Source: an uncultured Agromyces sp.
GTDB lineage: Bacteria > Actinomycetota > Actinomycetes > Actinomycetales > Microbacteriaceae
Direction: 5' to 3'
Assembly: GCA_913053875.1 (NCBI GenBank)
Contig: CAJXGN010000004.1
Span: 231,463-295,462 of the forward strand
DNA: 64,000 bases
In this document: piece by piece, positions 25,687 through 33,658 of the stretch
Layout of the letters: the number at the start of each line of letters is the position of its first letter
How positions within the stretch are numbered: the stretch's first letter is position 1
Notes under the pieces: model-generated
Told to the model about the DNA's origin: nothing
The model's input: only the letters and a program-made list of their open reading frames with translations
The model's database searches: none
Position numbers and translations under genes: made by a program

Positions 25687-26757
25687 TCAGGCCGCCGACC
25701 AGCCGCCGTCCGAGGCGAGCACGACGCCGTTGATGTTCACGCCGTCGTCGCTCAGCAGGAACGTGATCGAGGCGGCGAGGGCCTCGGCCTCGGCGGCATC
25801 CGGCAGCACCGCCATCGCCTGGCGCACCCGCTGGGCGCCGAGCGGCGACGCGAACGTGGCCTCGATGTTGGTGATGGTCGGGCCGGGGGCCACGGCGTTC
25901 ACGCGCAGCCCCGAGGGGCCGTACATGAAGGCGGTCGACTTGGTGAGGCCGACGACCGCGTGCTTCGACGCCGTGTAGGCGACGCCCGCGGCCGAACCGC
26001 GCAGGGCGGCCTCGGAGGCGGTGTTCACGATCGAGCCCTTGCCCTGCGCGAGCATCGCGGGGATGACCGCGCGCGAGAGCTTCATGGTGCCGTCGACGTT
26101 CACGCGCATGACGCGCTCCCAGACCGCGTCGGTGAGGTCGCCGAGGGGGGTCATGTCGTCCATGATCCCGGCGATGTTCGCGAGGCCGTCGATGCGGTCG
26201 CCCGCGGCGGCGACGATCTCGGCGACCTTGGCGTCGTCGGTGATGTCGGCCACGAGGGTCACGATTTCTGCGGCGGGGAACTCGGCGGCGAACTCGTCGA
26301 GGCGCTCCTGCGAGACGTCGACGGCGATCACGCGACCGCCCTCGCGCGCGACGCGCGACGCGGTGGCGCGGCCGATGCCCGAGCCGGCGCCGGTCACGAT
26401 GATGGTCTGGCCCGAGAAGCGACCCTGGTCGATGCGCTCCTCCCACTCGGGGATCTCGACCTCGGGCACGGATGCCTCGTCGGCGTCGTCCTCCTCGGCG
26501 GCCTCGGGTGCGGCCGGGGCGCCCTCGGGCACGTCGCCCGCGGCGGCGCGAGCAACGAGCTCGTCGACCATCTCGTCGCTGAACTGGCCCTTGCTCAGCT
26601 TGACGAGGCGCTTGAGTGCGAGGCGGCTGACCGGCTTCAGCACATCGGCGTCCTGGCCGGCCTGCGCGAGCAGGTCGCGGATGATCGGCCCGCCGACCGG
26701 GTGCGCCAGCCAGGTCTTGATGGAGTCGTTGGCGGTGAGTTCCTTGGGGGTGCTCAT
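25687..26757 (-). CDS. Short-chain dehydrogenase/reductase with an N-terminal extension
   Basis: A 356-residue protein. The C-terminal 240 residues are a classical SDR: TGAGSGIGRA cofactor loop, DITD after beta-4, NIAGIMD, catalytic Ser in NTASEAAL and the Tyr/Lys pair in YTASKHAVVG. The first ~110 residues are extra: TANDSIKTWLAHPVGGPIIR and LALKRLVKLSKGQFSDEMVD, then an acidic Ala/Glu linker. I have a faint recollection of similar segments in other actinobacterial proteins but cannot name the domain. ATG at 26757 follows GAAGGAAAC. It diverges from a TetR gene with a strong palindrome between them. Confidence 0.85.
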   Translation of the reverse strand: MSTPKELTANDSIKTWLAHPVGGPIIRDLLAQAGQDADVLKPVSRLALKRLVKLSKGQFSDEMVDELVARAAAGDVPEGAPAAPEAAEEDDADEASVPEVEIPEWEERIDQGRFSGQTIIVTGAGSGIGRATASRVAREGGRVIAVDVSQERLDEFAAEFPAAEIVTLVADITDDAKVAEIVAAAGDRIDGLANIAGIMDDMTPLGDLTDAVWERVMRVNVDGTMKLSRAVIPAMLAQGKGSIVNTASEAALRGSAAGVAYTASKHAVVGLTKSTAFMYGPSGLRVNAVAPGPTITNIEATFASPLGAQRVRQAMAVLPDAAEAEALAASITFLLSDDGVNINGVVLASDGGWSAA

Positions 26758-26830
26758 GGGGAGTTTCCTTCGCTTGAGGCGTCGTCGATGTCGCACGAGT
26801 CGGCATCCGGGGGCATCCGATGGCACTTCC

Positions 26831-26858
26831 ACCGGACATCCTTGTCCGGTAGTAGTCT
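26831..26858. promoter_or_regulatory. Perfect 20-bp palindrome between the SDR and TetR genes
   Basis: ACCGGACA-TCCT-TGTCCGGT (26831-26850) has two perfect 8-bp arms. Immediately after it, TAGTCT (26853-26858) is a -10 box placed 7 bases before the TetR ATG, so that gene is likely leaderless and directly repressible. The same site lies 74-93 bp upstream of the SDR start, within reach of its promoter. Confidence 0.7.
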
Positions 26859-26865
26859 AACTCGC

Positions 26866-27447
26866 ATGCCGACCGACGGGGAAGGGTTCGCCCAGGGCCG
26901 AAAGGCCAACCGCGGGCCGAGCGCGGGCCCGGAGAATCGGGCGGCCCTGGTCGCCGCCGCGCGCGAGGTCTTCGCCGAGCAGGGGTTGGCCGCGCCGCTG
27001 TCGGCCGTGGCCCGCCGCGCCGGCGTCGGGCAGGGGAGCCTCTACCGGCACTTCCCCGACCGTGTGGCGCTCGCGCTCGCCGTGTTCGACGAGAACCTCG
27101 ACGCGCTCGAGGCCGTCGTCGCCCCGCCCGATTCGACGCTCGACGACCTGCTCGAGCTCGTAATCGCTCAGGCCATGGTGTCGACGGCGATCATCGAACT
27201 GCTGCGCTCGCACCGGCACGACGAGGGGGTCGCCGAACTGGGCGAGCGGCTGCACGCCGTCGTGGCGACCGCACTCGACCGGGAGCACGACGCCGGCCGC
27301 ATCGGATCGCAGGTCACGGTCGACGACGTCGAGCTCGCGATCAGCATGCTCGCCCAGGTGCTGCCGGGCACGGATGCCGCAGAGCGACGCGCGATCGCGG
27401 CCCGCGCGTGGGCGCTGTTCCACGCGGCCTTCGCGCCGCGCGGCTGA
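26866..27447 (+). CDS. TetR-family transcriptional regulator
   Basis: A 193-residue regulator with a basic N-terminal tail, the HTH NRAALVAAAREVFAEQGL then SAVARRAGVGQGSLYRHF, and a helical C-terminal domain (TDAAERRAIAARAWALFHAA). SLYRHFPDR is the familiar TetR recognition signature. It probably represses itself and the divergent short-chain dehydrogenase through the palindrome between them. Confidence 0.86.
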   Translation: MPTDGEGFAQGRKANRGPSAGPENRAALVAAAREVFAEQGLAAPLSAVARRAGVGQGSLYRHFPDRVALALAVFDENLDALEAVVAPPDSTLDDLLELVIAQAMVSTAIIELLRSHRHDEGVAELGERLHAVVATALDREHDAGRIGSQVTVDDVELAISMLAQVLPGTDAAERRAIAARAWALFHAAFAPRG

Positions 27448-27502
27448 GGCGCCGGTTCGGCGGGAGCGCCGCGGCTCCGGAGCGCTCGGTGGACGTGCTC
27501 GG

Positions 27503-28396
27503 CTAGCTGCCGACCGGTACGCGCGGGCCGCCTGGTCGGCCGCCGCCGGTTCGGCCACCGCCGCGCTGCGGCTCGCCCTCGGCGGCCGCGAGCTCGGACT
27601 TCCACTTGCGGAAGCCGTCTTCGGTGCGACCGCGGCGCCAGTAGCCCGAGATCGAGACCTGGTCGCGGGTCAGGCCGCGCTCGCGCATGAGGTGCGGGCG
27701 CAGGCCGTGCATGACCTCGCCCGCCTCGCCGTGCACGAACGCCTGCACGTGCCCGTCTGGCCAGTCGAGGTCGCGCACGGCGGCGAGGAGCGGGCCGTCT
27801 GCGGGGTCGTCCCGATCGTCCGACGTGTCGTGACCCGCGTGGGCGCGGTGCACGTACGTGACCGTCGCGCCGGCCGGGAGGTCGAGCGACGGCTCGCCGT
27901 CGGCCGCGTCTACCAGCAGCACGACGCGCGCGACCGCATCCGCGGGCAGCACGTCGATCGCCGCGATGATCGCCGACATCGCCGACTCGTCGCCGACGAG
28001 CAGGTGCCAGTCGGCCTCGGGGTCGGGCGCGTAGGCGCCGCCGGGTCCGTTCACGAGCAGTGTGTCGCCGGGCTCGGCGGCTGCGGCCCACGGGCCCGCG
28101 ACGCCCTCGTCGCCGTGGATCACGAAGTCGATCGCGAGCGTGCCCGCGGACACGTCGGGGAACAGCGCCGTGTACGTGCGCACGTCCGGCAACTCATCGG
28201 GCGGCACGGTGCCGCGCAGCGCGCGGAGGTCGAGCGGCTCGGGCAGCGGCACGCCCGGCTTCGGGAACACGAGCTTCACGTAGCGGTCGGTGAAGCCGCT
28301 CTCGGCGAAGGCCGAGAGGTCGTCGCTTCGGAAGTACAGGCGACGCACGTCGAGCGTCACCCAGGTGCTGCCGGTGACGGTCAGGCGAGTAGGCAC
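27503..28396 (-). CDS. Siderophore-interacting protein (FAD/NAD(P)H ferric-siderophore reductase)
   Basis: A 297-residue cytosolic flavoprotein. The FAD-binding half contains DRYVKLVFPKPG, RTYTALFPD and the FVIHGDEGVAGPWA signature of the SIP family; the C-terminal SIP domain follows with WHLLVGDESAMSAI and the ISGYWRRGRTEDGFRKWK ending. Such enzymes release iron from imported ferric siderophores by reduction. GTG at 28396 follows AAGGAGA, and the longer open frame upstream belongs to antisense of the next gene. A Gly/Arg/Pro tail extends past the usual end. No siderophore importer is adjacent. Confidence 0.88.
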   Translation of the reverse strand: MPTRLTVTGSTWVTLDVRRLYFRSDDLSAFAESGFTDRYVKLVFPKPGVPLPEPLDLRALRGTVPPDELPDVRTYTALFPDVSAGTLAIDFVIHGDEGVAGPWAAAAEPGDTLLVNGPGGAYAPDPEADWHLLVGDESAMSAIIAAIDVLPADAVARVVLLVDAADGEPSLDLPAGATVTYVHRAHAGHDTSDDRDDPADGPLLAAVRDLDWPDGHVQAFVHGEAGEVMHGLRPHLMRERGLTRDQVSISGYWRRGRTEDGFRKWKSELAAAEGEPQRGGGRTGGGRPGGPRVPVGS

Positions 28397-28508
28397 GCGG
28401 TCTCCTTCGGTGGCGGATGCGGGCAGCATCCGACTCTGCCACAGCCGTCGCCGTTTCCCGCCATCGCCTGGTGCACGGTCAGCCTGCACGATCGGCAGGG
28501 TCGTGCCG

Positions 28509-29744
28509 TCACGGGTCGTCGGGGCGGCGACCGGCCCACGGGTCGTAGTCGACCTCGAGCGGCTCCTGCTGGGGCCGCTCGGCCTCGGGCACGTGCTGCA
28601 GGTTGACGCGGATGCGGTACCAGAGCGAGCTCGACCCGCGCATGCCGTCGACGAGCACATCGGCCGGATGCAGGTGGGAGACCACGCCCGCGTGCCGCGC
28701 CTTCCACCGCTCGAGCCCGTCGAGCGCCTCCTCCTTCGTCTTCGCCCGGGCGATCTCGACGAGCGGCATCGTGGATGCGCGCCGACCCGAGCCGTCGCCG
28801 CGGCGGGGCGGCTTCTCGGCGGGGCCGAGGCGCTCGGCGAGCTCGAGCAGCGGGTCGAGGCTGCCCGCCGCGTCGTCGATGCCCGCCCACGGGTCGCCGC
28901 GGTCGGCGAAGCGTTCGAGCACGGTCGGCACGGTGAACGCCTCCGGACGCGAGCCCGGCACCTCGCTCCAGTCGAGCGGCGTCGAGACACGGGCATCCGC
29001 CAGCGGCCGCACCGAGTACGCCGAGGCGACCGTGCGGTCCTTCGCGTTCTGGTTGAAGTCGACGAAGACGCTCTCGCCGCGCTCCTCCTTCCACCACCGG
29101 GCGGTGGCGAGGCCCGGTGCGCGGTCGGCGATCTCGCGCGCGAGCGCCTCGGCGGCGAGCCGGACCTCGTGGAAGTCGTGCCGCGGCTCGATGCGCGCGT
29201 AGACGTGCATGCCCCGCGAGCCCGACGTCTTCGGCCAGCCGGTGAGGCCGTGCTCCTCCAGGACCTCCTTGGCGAGCATCGCGACGTCGACGATCTGCCG
29301 CCAGTCGACCCCGGGCATCGGGTCGAGGTCGACGCGCAGCTCGTCAGGGTGGTCGACGTCGGCCGAGCGCACCGGATGCGGGTTCAGGTCGACGCAGCCC
29401 AGGTTCACGACCCACGCGAGCCCTGCGGCATCCGTCAGCACCGCCTCCTCGGCGGACGTGCCCGAAGCGTAGTGCAGGGTCGCCGAGCCGACGTAGTCGG
29501 GGCGGTTCTCCGAGACGCGCTTCTGGAAGAACGCCTCGCGGTCGATGCCTTTCACGAAGCGCTTGAGCACCATGGGGCGGTCGCGCACGCCGCGGAGTGC
29601 GCCGTCGGCGACGGCGACGTAGTAGCGGACCAAGTCGAGCTTCGTCAGCCCGGCGTCGGGGAAGACGACGCGGTCGGGGCTCGAGACGCGCACCTCGCGG
29701 CCCGCGACCTCGAGCAGTTCCTGCTTCCTCGCCGGGGAGGCCAC
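28509..29744 (-). CDS. Stand-alone LigD-type polymerase/primase domain protein
   Basis: A 411-residue archaeo-eukaryotic-primase-superfamily protein like the polymerase domain of LigD: VVFPDAGLTKLDLVRYY, KRFVKGIDREAFFQKR, the metal-binding ELRVDLDPMPG, and the TSGSRGMHVYARI and SVFVDFNQNAKDRTVASAYS motifs. In non-homologous end joining such domains add ribonucleotides at DNA ends, but here no ligase, nuclease or Ku gene is fused or adjacent. About 100 residues follow the usual domain end. GTG at 29744 lies 6 bases after TACCCT (29751-29756), so the message is probably leaderless. Confidence 0.88.
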   Translation of the reverse strand: MASPARKQELLEVAGREVRVSSPDRVVFPDAGLTKLDLVRYYVAVADGALRGVRDRPMVLKRFVKGIDREAFFQKRVSENRPDYVGSATLHYASGTSAEEAVLTDAAGLAWVVNLGCVDLNPHPVRSADVDHPDELRVDLDPMPGVDWRQIVDVAMLAKEVLEEHGLTGWPKTSGSRGMHVYARIEPRHDFHEVRLAAEALAREIADRAPGLATARWWKEERGESVFVDFNQNAKDRTVASAYSVRPLADARVSTPLDWSEVPGSRPEAFTVPTVLERFADRGDPWAGIDDAAGSLDPLLELAERLGPAEKPPRRGDGSGRRASTMPLVEIARAKTKEEALDGLERWKARHAGVVSHLHPADVLVDGMRGSSSLWYRIRVNLQHVPEAERPQQEPLEVDYDPWAGRRPDDP

Positions 29745-29800
29745 GGGTTCAGGGTAGGGCGATCGGATGCCTCGGCGCGAGGCCCTGGGGTACTCGCGTG

Positions 29801-30814
29801 TCAGGCGAGGGCCGCGGCACCGGCATCGGTCCGCACGAAGTCGATGTGCATGGCCGTCTGCGCGAGTGCGGACATGAGGAAGAAGCCATTCAGGTTGGCC
29901 CAGCCCGCCGACCACGTGAGCTCGGATGCCACCTCCCACACGCTGTGCGCGCGGTCGCGCTGCAGCACGGCGTGCACCTCGCGCGAACGGCGGAGGTGGT
30001 GCTCGGCGGTGGTCGCGGCCCGAGCCGCGATGCCGTGGAAGCGGTATTCGTGGCCCGGCGCGGCCTCGTCGTCGTCGAACGCTGCGACGCGCTGGAGCGA
30101 GCGGAGGTAGTCGGCGAGCGGGTTCGTGGTGCCGGGCGCGCCGAGTCCGATGCCCGGGTGGATGGTCGGCAGCAGCAGGTCGCCGGTGAACAGCACGCCC
30201 GCATCCTCGTCACGCAGGCAGATGTGTCCGGTGGTGTGGCCGGGGGTGTGCACGACGCGGATGCTCCGGCCGGGGATCGGGAGCAGGTCGCCGTCGTCGA
30301 CCACCGTGTCGGCCTCGGGGCGGTCGACCCGTTCGTCGGCGTGCAGGTCGAGTTCGAGCCTGCGGTCGGCGGGCACCTCCCAACGGTCGATGGCGTCGGA
30401 TGCCGCGTGGGCCGGCCGCCGCCCCGCCATCTCGCGCACCGCGCGATCCTCCTCGCGGTGCAGCACGACCTGCGCGCCCGTGGCCGCGCGCAGGTCGCCC
30501 GCGCCGCCGAGGTGGTCGGTGTGCAGGTGCGTCGCCGTGATCGTGCGGATCGACGCGAGATCGGCGCCCATGTGCGCGAGCCCCCGTTCGAGCTCGTCGA
30601 GGTGTCCCGTCATCGGCCACCCGGGGTCGATCAGGTGGACACCGCCGGTCTCGTCGCGCACCGTGTAGCAGAGGTTGTACGGGATGTGCCCGCCCGGCAT
30701 CGGCACGGGGATCGACCACCACCCGCCGGCGAACTCCTCCGGCTCGGGCGGCTCGCCCGCGGTCGCTGCGGCATGCTGGGCCGGCGAGGTCGGCTCGAAG
30801 GGTCGCGTCGTCAC
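29801..30814 (-). CDS. Metallo-beta-lactamase-fold hydrolase
   Basis: A 337-residue cytosolic hydrolase. ATHLHTDHLGG is the HxHxDH zinc motif, HTPGHTTGHICL gives the next His, LFTGDLLLPTIH the bridging Asp and APGHEYRF a late His. The C-terminal helical part resembles MBL-linked winged-helix-like extensions. The pattern fits hydroxyacyl-thioester or lactone hydrolases but the substrate is open. GTG at 30814 sits 6 bases after TACGGT (30821-30826), so it is likely leaderless. It shares direction with the polymerase-domain gene 56 bp downstream, which has its own -10. Confidence 0.83.
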   Translation of the reverse strand: MTTRPFEPTSPAQHAAATAGEPPEPEEFAGGWWSIPVPMPGGHIPYNLCYTVRDETGGVHLIDPGWPMTGHLDELERGLAHMGADLASIRTITATHLHTDHLGGAGDLRAATGAQVVLHREEDRAVREMAGRRPAHAASDAIDRWEVPADRRLELDLHADERVDRPEADTVVDDGDLLPIPGRSIRVVHTPGHTTGHICLRDEDAGVLFTGDLLLPTIHPGIGLGAPGTTNPLADYLRSLQRVAAFDDDEAAPGHEYRFHGIAARAATTAEHHLRRSREVHAVLQRDRAHSVWEVASELTWSAGWANLNGFFLMSALAQTAMHIDFVRTDAGAAALA

Positions 30815-30849
30815 GCTCCAACCGTACGGGCGCGTGGTGCTCAGAACGA

Positions 30850-30889
30850 CACGAGGCCCGTTCCACCGATCGGCGGAACGGGCCTCGTG
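30850..30889. terminator. Strong terminator hairpin after the Tat-exported protein gene
   Basis: A perfect 15-bp stem (30850-30864 with 30875-30889) closes a 10-base loop which itself contains CCGATCGG. It stands 11 bases beyond the stop of the exported protein gene and before the metallo-hydrolase promoter. Confidence 0.85.
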
Positions 30890-30900
30890 AATCCGTCAGG

Positions 30901-31488
30901 TCAGGGCAGCAGCGCGAGCTGCGACTCCACGCAGGTGATCTCGGCCTCAGTGAAGCCTGCCGTGCCCGTCTCGTCTTCGCACGAGCCCTGCAGCGGCGGA
31001 GCCGCATCGGTCGACTGGGTGTCGGTGCCGCTGCCGCTGTCTGCGCCGGAGTAGTCGTACATCACCGTCAGCGAGCCGTTCGAGCTGCTCGCGGCGTTCT
31101 GGGTCAGGGCGACGACGTTGTACGACGTGTTGGCCGGGATCACGAAGGAGTTCTCTCCCAAGGTGGTGCACGTGGGAGCGGTCTCGATGAACAGGATGTT
31201 GCCCAGATCTTCACCGTTCAGCGTGAGCGACGTGACGGTGATCGTCAGCGGGCTGTTGAAGTCGTTGGTCACGACGACGCCAAACGCGTAGCCCTTGAAC
31301 ACGTCCTGCGAGTTGCCGGGGAGCTTGCAGCCCGCGCCGGTGAGCGTGAAGATGCCGGGCGACGCGGCGAATGCCGGCGCGCTCGCGGCCATGGCGACGG
31401 CCGGAACCGACCAGGCCATGGCCTGATTGACGGTGCGGCGACTGATACCGGACGGCTGTTCGGAGCCGGTCTTGTCGATCTCGGTCAT
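30901..31488 (-). CDS. Small exported protein with a twin-arginine signal
   Basis: A 195-residue protein. The N-terminus carries SRRTVNQAMAWSVPAVAMA followed by APAFA/ASPG, a twin-arginine signal with a likely cleavage after AFA. The mature ~150 residues are Ser/Thr/Asn-rich, beta-strand-like and contain four cysteines (GAGCKL, PTCTTL, QGSCED, ITCVES), enough for two disulfides. Similar small exported proteins of unknown role occur in Microbacteriaceae. ATG at 31488 has a distant AGAGG; a well-formed promoter lies upstream and a strong terminator downstream, so it is a monocistronic unit that may be well expressed. No sortase or membrane anchor is visible. Confidence 0.7.
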   Translation of the reverse strand: MTEIDKTGSEQPSGISRRTVNQAMAWSVPAVAMAASAPAFAASPGIFTLTGAGCKLPGNSQDVFKGYAFGVVVTNDFNSPLTITVTSLTLNGEDLGNILFIETAPTCTTLGENSFVIPANTSYNVVALTQNAASSSNGSLTVMYDYSGADSGSGTDTQSTDAAPPLQGSCEDETGTAGFTEAEITCVESQLALLP

Positions 31489-31571
31489 TTTCGAAGTGCC
31501 TCTCGGGTGAAGTAGGGGGGAGATTGCCGTCACTGCGATTGCGAGTGCGCCATATCATGCGCTGTGACGCG

Positions 31572-31601
31572 AGCATAGCGCAGCACCGACCGCTACGTCA
31601 G
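31572..31601 (-). promoter_or_regulatory. Promoter of the Tat-exported protein gene
   Basis: On the minus strand CTGACG (31596-31601) and TATGCT (31572-31577) are separated by 18 bp. This is one of the best -35/-10 pairs in the window and implies a leader of about 75 bases. Confidence 0.6.
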
Positions 31602-32232
31602 CCCCTCAGGAAACCCCCCGAACGTGGGGGTACCTCATTTCCTGCCCGGCGGGATCGATACCGAGCGACCGAGATTCGTACTCTGCACCCTACCGTTCGC
31701 GACTGAGAGCGCGCACATCTCACAGCGGACGCACGGGTACGGGTGCGAGCGAGTCTGCCCCATCGAGCGGAACCCGCCGCGCATTCTCGGACCCGGGCGC
31801 GTCGCACCGGCCGGATTCACCCCGGTTCGCGTGCGCGAACTTCGAAGCGGCCACGGCGTGTCGCGCCGGATCGCATCGGAAAGCGGCCGTCTGGCGAGCA
31901 TCCGGCAGCAACAGCGTGCGTGAGCCGTGCCGAGCGCGCACGAACGCGCCACGAGCCGCCCGCACTGAAATCGAACGTTTCACGGGTTTCACGTATCCTC
32001 GACCGCACTGACGCGCTCACCCCCCGCGACGCACGTCGCGATGGGGCCGGCAGGGATGCCGGGTGAGTCGCGAGTGATGACGGCGCAGCGGATGCCGCGC
32101 GGGTCGTCGCCGTTTCCGGGGCGCGAACCGGTGGCACCGAGCCGCCGGAAGCGGCAGGTCGCGCCCGACGACCCGCCGAGAGTCCGCACGCGGACACCGC
32201 CGCACCAGCCGCGGCGGGAAGGAACATCTCCG
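31602..32232. other. Long intergenic stretch of ~630 bp without a convincing gene
   Basis: Open frames here are short, lack ribosome sites and have no family-like sequence. The only structure I see is a tandem TTTCACG (31978-31984 and 31987-31993) directly before TATCCT (31994-31999), which could be a promoter firing toward the DUF2316 gene with a leader of about 230 bases. Base composition is somewhat more balanced than in the neighbouring genes. Confidence 0.4.
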
Positions 32233-32598
32233 ATGTCACTCAGCCCGGAGGAATCGCGCCGCACGAGCGCGGAACTGCACGCCAACCTCGACCGCTGCGG
32301 GCTCGGCCCCGGCGAGATCCGCGCCGACCTCGGCATGAGCGCGAGCCAGCTGAACGAGACCCTCGCCGTCAGCGCCGACTCGCGCCCGACCGACGTGTGG
32401 CTCGTGCGCGACTACCTCGAGAAGCTCGTCGCCGCCCGCGGCGGCACGCCGGTGCCGTTCACGGTGCTCACCGAGCGGATGCGACGAGTAGCCGCCACCT
32501 GGTACCCGCTGCGCACCGCGCCGACGCCCGTCATCCGGTCGCACGAGGCGGATGCGGCGGGCGGCACGCGCGCCGCGGCGCTCGCGCACACGGGCTGA
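32233..32598 (+). CDS. DUF2316 family protein
   Basis: A 121-residue soluble protein. ELHANLDRCGLGPGEIRADL with MSASQLNETLAV and VWLVRDYLEKLV match the DUF2316 pattern, which looks like a helix-turn-helix fold and may bind DNA. ATG at 32233 follows GGGAAGGA at good spacing; the frame is open further upstream, but that part is Arg/Pro-rich and unlike the family. The last 30 residues are low in complexity. Function unknown. Confidence 0.75.
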   Translation: MSLSPEESRRTSAELHANLDRCGLGPGEIRADLGMSASQLNETLAVSADSRPTDVWLVRDYLEKLVAARGGTPVPFTVLTERMRRVAATWYPLRTAPTPVIRSHEADAAGGTRAAALAHTG

Positions 32599-32657
32599 GC
32601 GTCCACAGCCTCCTCGGCGGTGCTGGCGACTCCGCGCCGCCCCGCTAGCATCGGCGC

Positions 32658-33164
32658 ATGCCGCCGGCCACCGTCATCCGCGCCCCTGAGCCGCACGAGG
32701 TCGAGGCGCTCGCGCGGCTGCACGTCGAGACCTGGCGTGAGACGTACACGGGCCAGCTGCCCGACGAGTACTTCGGCGAGCGGATGCTCGAGCGCCGACG
32801 TGCGCTCTGGGCGCATCTCGTCTCGGATCGACGAGACGACCTGCGCCTCGCGGTCGCCGAGGCCTGCGGCACCCTGGTCGGCTTCGCGTGCAGCGGGCGG
32901 CCGCAGGAGCGGCCGCAGGATCCGGAGCATCCGCCCCGCTCGCGCCAGCTCTACATGGTCTACGTCTCGCGCTCGCACCACGGCACCGGCGCCGGCCAGG
33001 CGTTGCTCGACGCGGTGCTCGGCGACGAGCCCGCGTACCTCTGGGTGGCGAAGGAGAACCCGCGGGCGCAGGCGTTCTACGCGCGCAACGGATTCGCACT
33101 CGACGGGATCGAGCACCCCGACGACGACGTCGAGACGTTCATCGAGGCGCGCATGGTGCGCTGA
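32658..33164 (+). CDS. GNAT-family N-acetyltransferase
   Basis: A 168-residue acetyltransferase. LARLHVETWRETYTG is the common GNAT N-terminus, LYMVYVSRSHHGTGAGQALL is motif A that binds acetyl-CoA, and VAKENPRAQAFYARNGF is motif B. The substrate is unknown. ATG at 32658 lies 6 bases after TAGCAT (32646-32651), so the transcript is probably leaderless. Confidence 0.88.
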   Translation: MPPATVIRAPEPHEVEALARLHVETWRETYTGQLPDEYFGERMLERRRALWAHLVSDRRDDLRLAVAEACGTLVGFACSGRPQERPQDPEHPPRSRQLYMVYVSRSHHGTGAGQALLDAVLGDEPAYLWVAKENPRAQAFYARNGFALDGIEHPDDDVETFIEARMVR

Positions 33165-33200
33165 CGCGCTCGTGTCGAGGGCGGCGCCGGCGCGCGGTCG

Positions 33201-33296
33201 CTACGCCTTGACGAACGCCCAGAGCGAGGCGACGAGCCCCGCACCGCCGACGAGCGCGATCAGACCGATGACACTCCAGAGGATCGTTTCGACCAT
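33201..33296 (-). CDS. 31-residue single-span membrane peptide
   Basis: A very short frame: MVETILWSVIGLIALVGGAG continues to LVASLWAFVKA and stop. It is one hydrophobic helix with an acidic N-terminal and a lysine at the C-terminal end, so the N-terminus may face outside or inside. GGAAGGA lies about 8 bases before the ATG. It is on the minus strand between a GNAT gene and the DUF6457 gene. Peptides like this often stabilise or regulate membrane complexes, but no partner is apparent. Confidence 0.55.
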   Translation of the reverse strand: MVETILWSVIGLIALVGGAGLVASLWAFVKA

Positions 33297-33335
33297 GCGG
33301 CCATCCTTCCGCGCGCCCGCGCGGGGGTCAATGGG

Positions 33336-33611
33336 TCAGCGCTCGTCGGAGTCGCGCGCCACGGCGAGCTCGCGCGCGGTCGCGACGGCGCGCTCGAGCG
33401 CCTCGGCGTCGCCGCCGGCGCGCGCGGCCGCGTAGCCCACGAGGAACGTCGTGAGCGGGGCGGCGGGCCGCACGACCCGGTGCGCGGCGTCACCGGCGAG
33501 CGAGAGGAGCTCGGCGATGTCGCCCGGCGCGTCCTGCACGCCGAGCGCCGCGGCGAGCTCGGTCCACCACTGGTCGAGGATCTCGGGAGCGTCGTCAGCC
33601 ATGTGCGCCAT
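33336..33611 (-). CDS. DUF6457 small protein, linked to the MobA-like gene
   Basis: A 91-residue helical protein: LDQWWTELAAALGVQDAPGD and LLSLAGDAAHRVVRPAAPLT are DUF6457-like. This family commonly travels with molybdenum cofactor genes in actinobacteria, as here, 47 bp after a MobA-like gene. GGAGG stands close to the ATG at 33611; an in-frame ATG at 33602 is an alternative. Function unknown. Confidence 0.7.
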   Translation of the reverse strand: MAHMADDAPEILDQWWTELAAALGVQDAPGDIAELLSLAGDAAHRVVRPAAPLTTFLVGYAAARAGGDAEALERAVATARELAVARDSDER

Positions 33612-33658
33612 TGTCCTCCGGTGGGCGGCGCGCGTCCACGGCGTGCGATGGGGCCGGC

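Noticed and set aside
27448..27502. Terminator hairpin GAGCGC/GCGCTC after the TetR gene
   Set aside because: Only a 6-bp stem with a long loop in a very GC-rich gap; not distinguishable from chance.
28397..28508. An extra gene upstream of the siderophore-interacting protein
   Set aside because: The open frame into this gap continues as antisense of the polymerase-domain gene and lacks a start with a ribosome site.
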